Shown here piece by piece: positions 60,796-64,000 of a stretch of 64,000 bases of DNA. The notes under the pieces are model-generated. The model searched no databases, had not been told where the DNA came from, and saw nothing but the letters and a program-made list of their open reading frames with translations. Both the position numbers and the translations under genes were made by a program. Position 1 is the stretch's first letter. The number at the start of each line of letters is the position of its first letter. Origin of the DNA: Mucilaginibacter psychrotolerans (GTDB lineage Bacteria; Bacteroidota; Bacteroidia; Sphingobacteriales; Sphingobacteriaceae); NCBI RefSeq assembly GCF_004519315.1, contig NZ_SOZE01000010.1:1-64000 (forward strand), read 5' to 3'.

Positions 60796-62496
60796 ATGCG
60801 CTATCATATACTAACAACGGATTACGACGGCACGCTTGCAGAGGATGAAATGGTCTCCGAAGCTACCCTGCAGGCGCTGGTTAGGCTTAAAGCCACCGGG
60901 AGGACGCTCATTTTGGTCACCGGTCGGGAGCTGTATCAACTACAGTTGATCTTTTCGGAGTACACCATATTTGATCTGATCGTTGCGGAAAACGGTGCGC
61001 TCATCTACGATCCTCGCACGCTGAAAAAGATATTATTGGGTGAACGCCCGCCTGAGGCATTTATTCAGGCGCTAAAAGACCAAGGCATTCCGCTTTCGGT
61101 CGGCGAGGTTATTGTCGCAACCTGGGAACCGCATCAGCAACTGGTGCTGGAAGCCATTAAAGCAGCCGGGCTGGAGCATCAACTGATATTTAACAAAGGC
61201 GCAATCATGATTCTGCCCCCCGGCGTTAACAAAGCCACCGGCCTGCATCAGGCACTTAAAGAACTGCACATGTCTGAACACAACACGGTAGCTGTGGGTG
61301 ATGCGGAAAACGATAACGCAATGCTGCAGGCGGCCGAGTGCGCCGTTGCCGTGGGTAATGCCCTGCCACAGTTAATGGCTAATGCAGACTGGACAACTAA
61401 GGGCCAGCGTGGCGAAGGCGTTGCCGAGTTGATTGGCCAGATGATGCGGGATGACCTGGCCATGCTGGATACAAAATTATCAAGGCACTACCTCGAAATA
61501 GGTGAAAAAATTGATGGTGCCGAATTTAAGATAAGCCCGTACGGAAATAATATTTTACTGGCAGGTACATCAGGCTGTGGCAAAACTACGCTGGCAGCTG
61601 CCTTTATAGAAAAGCTTATAAAAGGGAAGTACCAATTTTGCTTGATTGATCCGGAAGGCGACTACCAGGACCTTGCCGGTGCCATTACCATCGGCGACGG
61701 AAGCCACGCCCCGCTGATCGATCATGTGGTAAGAGTGCTCAGTATTCCCGCAGAAAATGCCATCGTTTCTTTCCTGGCAATACCATTGACGGAACGTCCT
61801 GTTTATTTCAAAAAGTTGCAGGTCGCCTTGTCAGCTCTGCGAAAACAAAGTGGTCACCCTCATTTTATCATCATCGATGAGGCGCATCATTTGCTGCCAA
61901 AAGATAACACGGAAAGCTTTAATGATTTTCCTGAAGATTTCACCAATGTGTTTGCCATTACCACGCAGCCGGCACTGCTTTGCCCCGACTTTTTAAAGCG
62001 GATCAATATCATGCTGGCGATGGGAGAAACGCCCGCACAGCAGATTGCTGAATTTGCCGCAATTTCCGGTGACGCGCTAGCCTTGCCGGATCTTCCTGAA
62101 CTTCACAAAAGGGATGTGCTGGTCTGGCAAAAAGAAACGTGTGGTTTCACTGTCATCAACGGCATTGAGCCGGGTAAATTTCTGATGCGGCATAAGCGCA
62201 AGTATGCCAGCGGCGACATGTACGCCAATAGTTTTTATTTTACCGGTCCAGCAAAGCGGCTTAACCTGAAAGCCAATAACCTGATGATCTTTATACAGAT
62301 GGCGGCTGGTATAGATGACGAAACCTGGCTATACCACCTGCACAGGCACGATTACTCAAAATGGTTTCTGAATGCCGTTAAAGACCCTAAACTTTCCAGG
62401 GGTGCTGAGGCAATCGAAAATAATGAACCCAATGCGGATCTGTCAAGGAAGGCGATCTTCAGCCTGATCCTCAACAGGTACACGCTTTCTGCTTAG
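60796..62496 (+). CDS. HAD-IIB hydrolase fused to a HerA/DUF87-like ATPase
   Basis: The ATG at 60796 gives 566 residues; an earlier TTG would add 20 unrelated residues. Residues 1-220 are a Cof-type HAD phosphatase: TTDYDGTLAEDE (Asp9 and Asp11), LVTGRE, and GDAENDNAML for the last motif. Residues about 245-470 are a P-loop ATPase: Walker A GTSGCGKTT (257-265), CLIDPEGDY, and Walker B FIIIDEAHH (Asp361, Glu362), similar to HerA/VirB4-type DUF87 ATPases. A C-terminal tail follows (VINGIEPGKFLMRHKRKYASG). The combination is unusual. The role is unknown; it is in line with the patatin and glucan genes upstream. Confidence 0.85.
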   Translation: MRYHILTTDYDGTLAEDEMVSEATLQALVRLKATGRTLILVTGRELYQLQLIFSEYTIFDLIVAENGALIYDPRTLKKILLGERPPEAFIQALKDQGIPLSVGEVIVATWEPHQQLVLEAIKAAGLEHQLIFNKGAIMILPPGVNKATGLHQALKELHMSEHNTVAVGDAENDNAMLQAAECAVAVGNALPQLMANADWTTKGQRGEGVAELIGQMMRDDLAMLDTKLSRHYLEIGEKIDGAEFKISPYGNNILLAGTSGCGKTTLAAAFIEKLIKGKYQFCLIDPEGDYQDLAGAITIGDGSHAPLIDHVVRVLSIPAENAIVSFLAIPLTERPVYFKKLQVALSALRKQSGHPHFIIIDEAHHLLPKDNTESFNDFPEDFTNVFAITTQPALLCPDFLKRINIMLAMGETPAQQIAEFAAISGDALALPDLPELHKRDVLVWQKETCGFTVINGIEPGKFLMRHKRKYASGDMYANSFYFTGPAKRLNLKANNLMIFIQMAAGIDDETWLYHLHRHDYSKWFLNAVKDPKLSRGAEAIENNEPNADLSRKAIFSLILNRYTLSA

Positions 62497-62723
62497 TGTG
62501 AATTATGTAAGTTATCCACAGAGTTATGCCCTTCACCGCTGTCAAATGGCATGATGCTGATACTGCCCGTTGATTTCCTGATGATGGTTTTAATAACTAC
62601 CGAATTGGGTACATATTCAATGATCTCCACAATAATATGTGCCTTTCCAGTTTTCAGTTCGGCAGGGTCTGCTTTCTTATAGTCCATAATAGTAGATTTT
62701 AATTGATAGCTGTCCATTTCCAT
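62493..62723 (-). pseudogene. Truncated cupin gene remnant
   Basis: The 76-residue frame starts as a cupin of the type VEIIEYVPNSVVIKTIIRKSTGSISIMPFDSGEG, which normally continues into a full barrel. After SGEG the reading departs from the family and stops within HNSVDNLHNSH. Its last codons coincide with the operator-like motif at 62496-62510. The barrel histidines are therefore missing, so it cannot fold as a cupin. It appears to be a decayed fragment. Confidence 0.55.
62496..62510. promoter_or_regulatory. Operator-like motif GTGTGAATTATGTAA
   Basis: The complement, TTACATAATTCACAC, matches the motif at 52518 with one mismatch. It lies at the stop of the HAD-ATPase gene and inside the truncated cupin frame. 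Confidence 0.5.
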
Positions 62724-62847
62724 AAACCTAATTTGACTTCCAGGTAGCCGATATCCTGTTTCTTTTTGAGAAATGATTACCGCTCAAGGCTAGCGAATAA
62801 AGGTGGATATTGTTAAAGGCAAACCGTTACACAACTCCATCAATAAG

Positions 62848-62862
62848 TTGCATCATTCACAC
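62848..62862. promoter_or_regulatory. Operator-like motif TTGCATCATTCACAC
   Basis: This matches the left arm of the repeat at 52518 with one mismatch. It lies in the gene-free stretch 62724-63111, upstream of the AraC remnant. Confidence 0.5.
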
Positions 62863-63111
62863 ATTGGCCTTAAAAAGCCGATCACGGCTTTCGCCGCTTA
62901 CTTTTTGTCTGTAAATTATTTTACTTTTTGGTTAAAACTTTAAGTTGTTTTTATGCTTACCTCTAAGATGAAGATACGGCCGGTTAATAAAATTACAGGA
63001 CGTGCCGCCTTAGTGAGAACTACCTGCCACAGCGGCATATGCTGCTAATGTTGCTAGCCTTCATCAACCGTAATTTTCCGCTCATTTTATTTAAAGCAGG
63101 CTCCTATAAGT

Positions 63112-63419
63112 ATGAAACTGTACGTGAAAACATGGTTTGTATCCGTTGCAAGATGATCGTGAAGCAACAGCTGAAGAGACTTTCCGTTCGTTATATTTGC
63201 GTTGAACTAGGAGAAGTGGAGATTGTGGGGAACTTGTCCGAGGTGCAATTGCAGGATTTTAAGGTTGCATTATCAAAATTCGGCCTGGAACTGCTCAACG
63301 ACAAAAAAAGCATTCTGATTGAAAAGATCAAAAAGGTTATTGTTGAACTGGTACATTATGCAGAAGAACCGGCCAAAGTTAATTTCAACAGCTTGGGGCA
63401 TTACCCATTAAACGAATAA
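63112..63419 (+). pseudogene. AraC-type regulator remnant, N-terminal part only
   Basis: From ATG 63112 the sequence reads MKLYVKT, then a frame change of one base is needed to continue as NMVCIRCKMIVKQQLKRL. This corresponds to the start of a Bacteroidota AraC family whose members read about 190 residues and end with a helix-turn-helix. Here the frame stops after VELVHYAEEPAKVNF with a short unrelated tail, so the DNA-binding part is absent. The open frame 63132-63419 may still be translated. I regard it as decayed; a sequencing error could also explain the frame break. Confidence 0.5.
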
Positions 63420-63499
63420 GCGCTGCCCCGCACCACCATCCCGGCCCGAGATGGCATTTATACCCCAAACTAATCAATGACTACTAAAGCACCATTTAA

Positions 63500-63889
63500 A
63501 TGATAGCGTTAACAACTCAAGTAGCCTGGCTTTTCCTGCTGGCCGTTCCTGTGGCCTGCATTGCCTGGACCGTTACCCATGAAGAGGTTTTCCGCGAGCC
63601 GCGGGAGTACTGTGTAAAGCACAGCTGGCAGGGAAAAACGCTGCTGGAGCGGAAATTCTTTTACCTTTTTACCTGTGAATATTGTTTTAGCCATTATGTG
63701 ACCATTTTTTTCCTGTGCCTTACTGGTTACCAGTTATTGATGGAGGGTTGGAGGGGCTACCTGATAGCAGGTTTTTCAATTGTATGGATCGCCAATACCT
63801 ATATGAGCTTATTTGGATTGATCCGGCAGGACATCGTTAGGGAGAAAGCGGAGATCAAAACGATGGAAAAGCAAAATAAAACTGATTGA
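63500..63889 (+). CDS. Small membrane protein of unknown function
   Basis: The protein has 129 residues, with membrane segments at about 4-26, 65-82 and 88-108. The sequence FTCEYCFSHYVTIFFL recalls the CxxCxSHW motif of DUF1360-type membrane proteins. The C-terminus is charged (REKAEIKTMEKQNKTD). No partner is adjacent. The function is unknown. Confidence 0.65.
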   Translation: MIALTTQVAWLFLLAVPVACIAWTVTHEEVFREPREYCVKHSWQGKTLLERKFFYLFTCEYCFSHYVTIFFLCLTGYQLLMEGWRGYLIAGFSIVWIANTYMSLFGLIRQDIVREKAEIKTMEKQNKTD

Positions 63890-64000
63890 ACGTTTGCCCG
63901 GATCGAAAACGAGGGTGAAAACCATTGATTTAATGATGCTTATCATTTAATAAGTTCCGGCACCCGGTACACGATGGCATTGACATTAATGCCGGCCCCA

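Overview
The window looks like a chromosomal segment of a Bacteroidota bacterium, most likely a Sphingobacteriaceae member close to Mucilaginibacter or Pedobacter. This is inferred from content: a TonB receptor with an N-terminal carboxypeptidase-like regulatory domain, a giant secreted protein with a gliding-motility/type IX secretion C-terminal domain, polysaccharide-active enzymes, TAnnTTTG promoter boxes, few Shine-Dalgarno sites, and several dispersed intergenic repeat families. No whole plasmid, prophage, integrase or CRISPR array is visible.

Region by region: 0.4-5.5 kb holds a small secreted protein and a metal-uptake operon (Cys-rich protein, TonB receptor, PepSY membrane protein, heavy-metal-binding lipoprotein), followed by a 147-bp tandem repeat array. 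6.1-8.3 kb (minus) is an ECF sigma factor operon with a one-helix membrane protein and an outer-membrane barrel. 8.4-13.8 kb holds two PIN-domain toxin-antitoxin pairs around an amidohydrolase and a GH36 alpha-galactosidase. 13.8-20.8 kb holds pdxJ, the large secreted beta-helix protein and gcvP. 20.9-25.3 kb is accessory DNA: three small unknown or DUF4304 genes, a TacAT toxin-antitoxin pair, a NADAR protein and a Tet(X)-like flavin monooxygenase. 25.4-32.3 kb has a deacetylase-like protein, two paralogous GAF/PAS histidine kinases and a DUF5655 protein. 32.3-34.1 kb is an AAA ATPase plus DUF4276 (TOPRIM-like) pair resembling two-gene anti-phage systems. 34.4-38.1 kb is core (ahcY, an ABC ATPase, a PfkB kinase).

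At 38.27 kb lies tRNA-Asn. Directly behind it is an A/T-rich two-gene module (AAA ATPase overlapping a possible PD-(D/E)xK nuclease), closed at 40.64 kb by a 15-bp copy of the tRNA 3' end. A second, decayed copy lies at 48.93 kb; both fragments are followed by the same spacer and terminator. Modules therefore seem to have accumulated at this tRNA. The second interval (40.8-48.7 kb) carries a TlpA-like thioredoxin, a GH106-like rhamnosidase, a NarL/LuxR two-component system with a 7-helix membrane partner, and two unknown genes. The 38.47-40.30 kb module is my best candidate for an undescribed system.

49.1-63.9 kb looks like a stress, redox and envelope region: an Mla-type lipid transport operon with two apparent lesions, cupin and SHOCT proteins, an NADP oxidoreductase, a DJ-1/PfpI protein, a flippase-like membrane protein, an alcohol dehydrogenase, a triple-BON protein, an alpha-glucan phosphorylase-like enzyme without the usual PLP lysine, a patatin and a HAD-HerA-like ATPase fusion. 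A shared motif (TTACATCATTCACAC) recurs five times between these genes, once as a 17-bp perfect inverted repeat, suggesting one regulator for the block. Its right end contains remnants of a cupin gene and an AraC-type regulator.

All assignments come from reading the sequence and from remembered family features. No database search or structure prediction was run.
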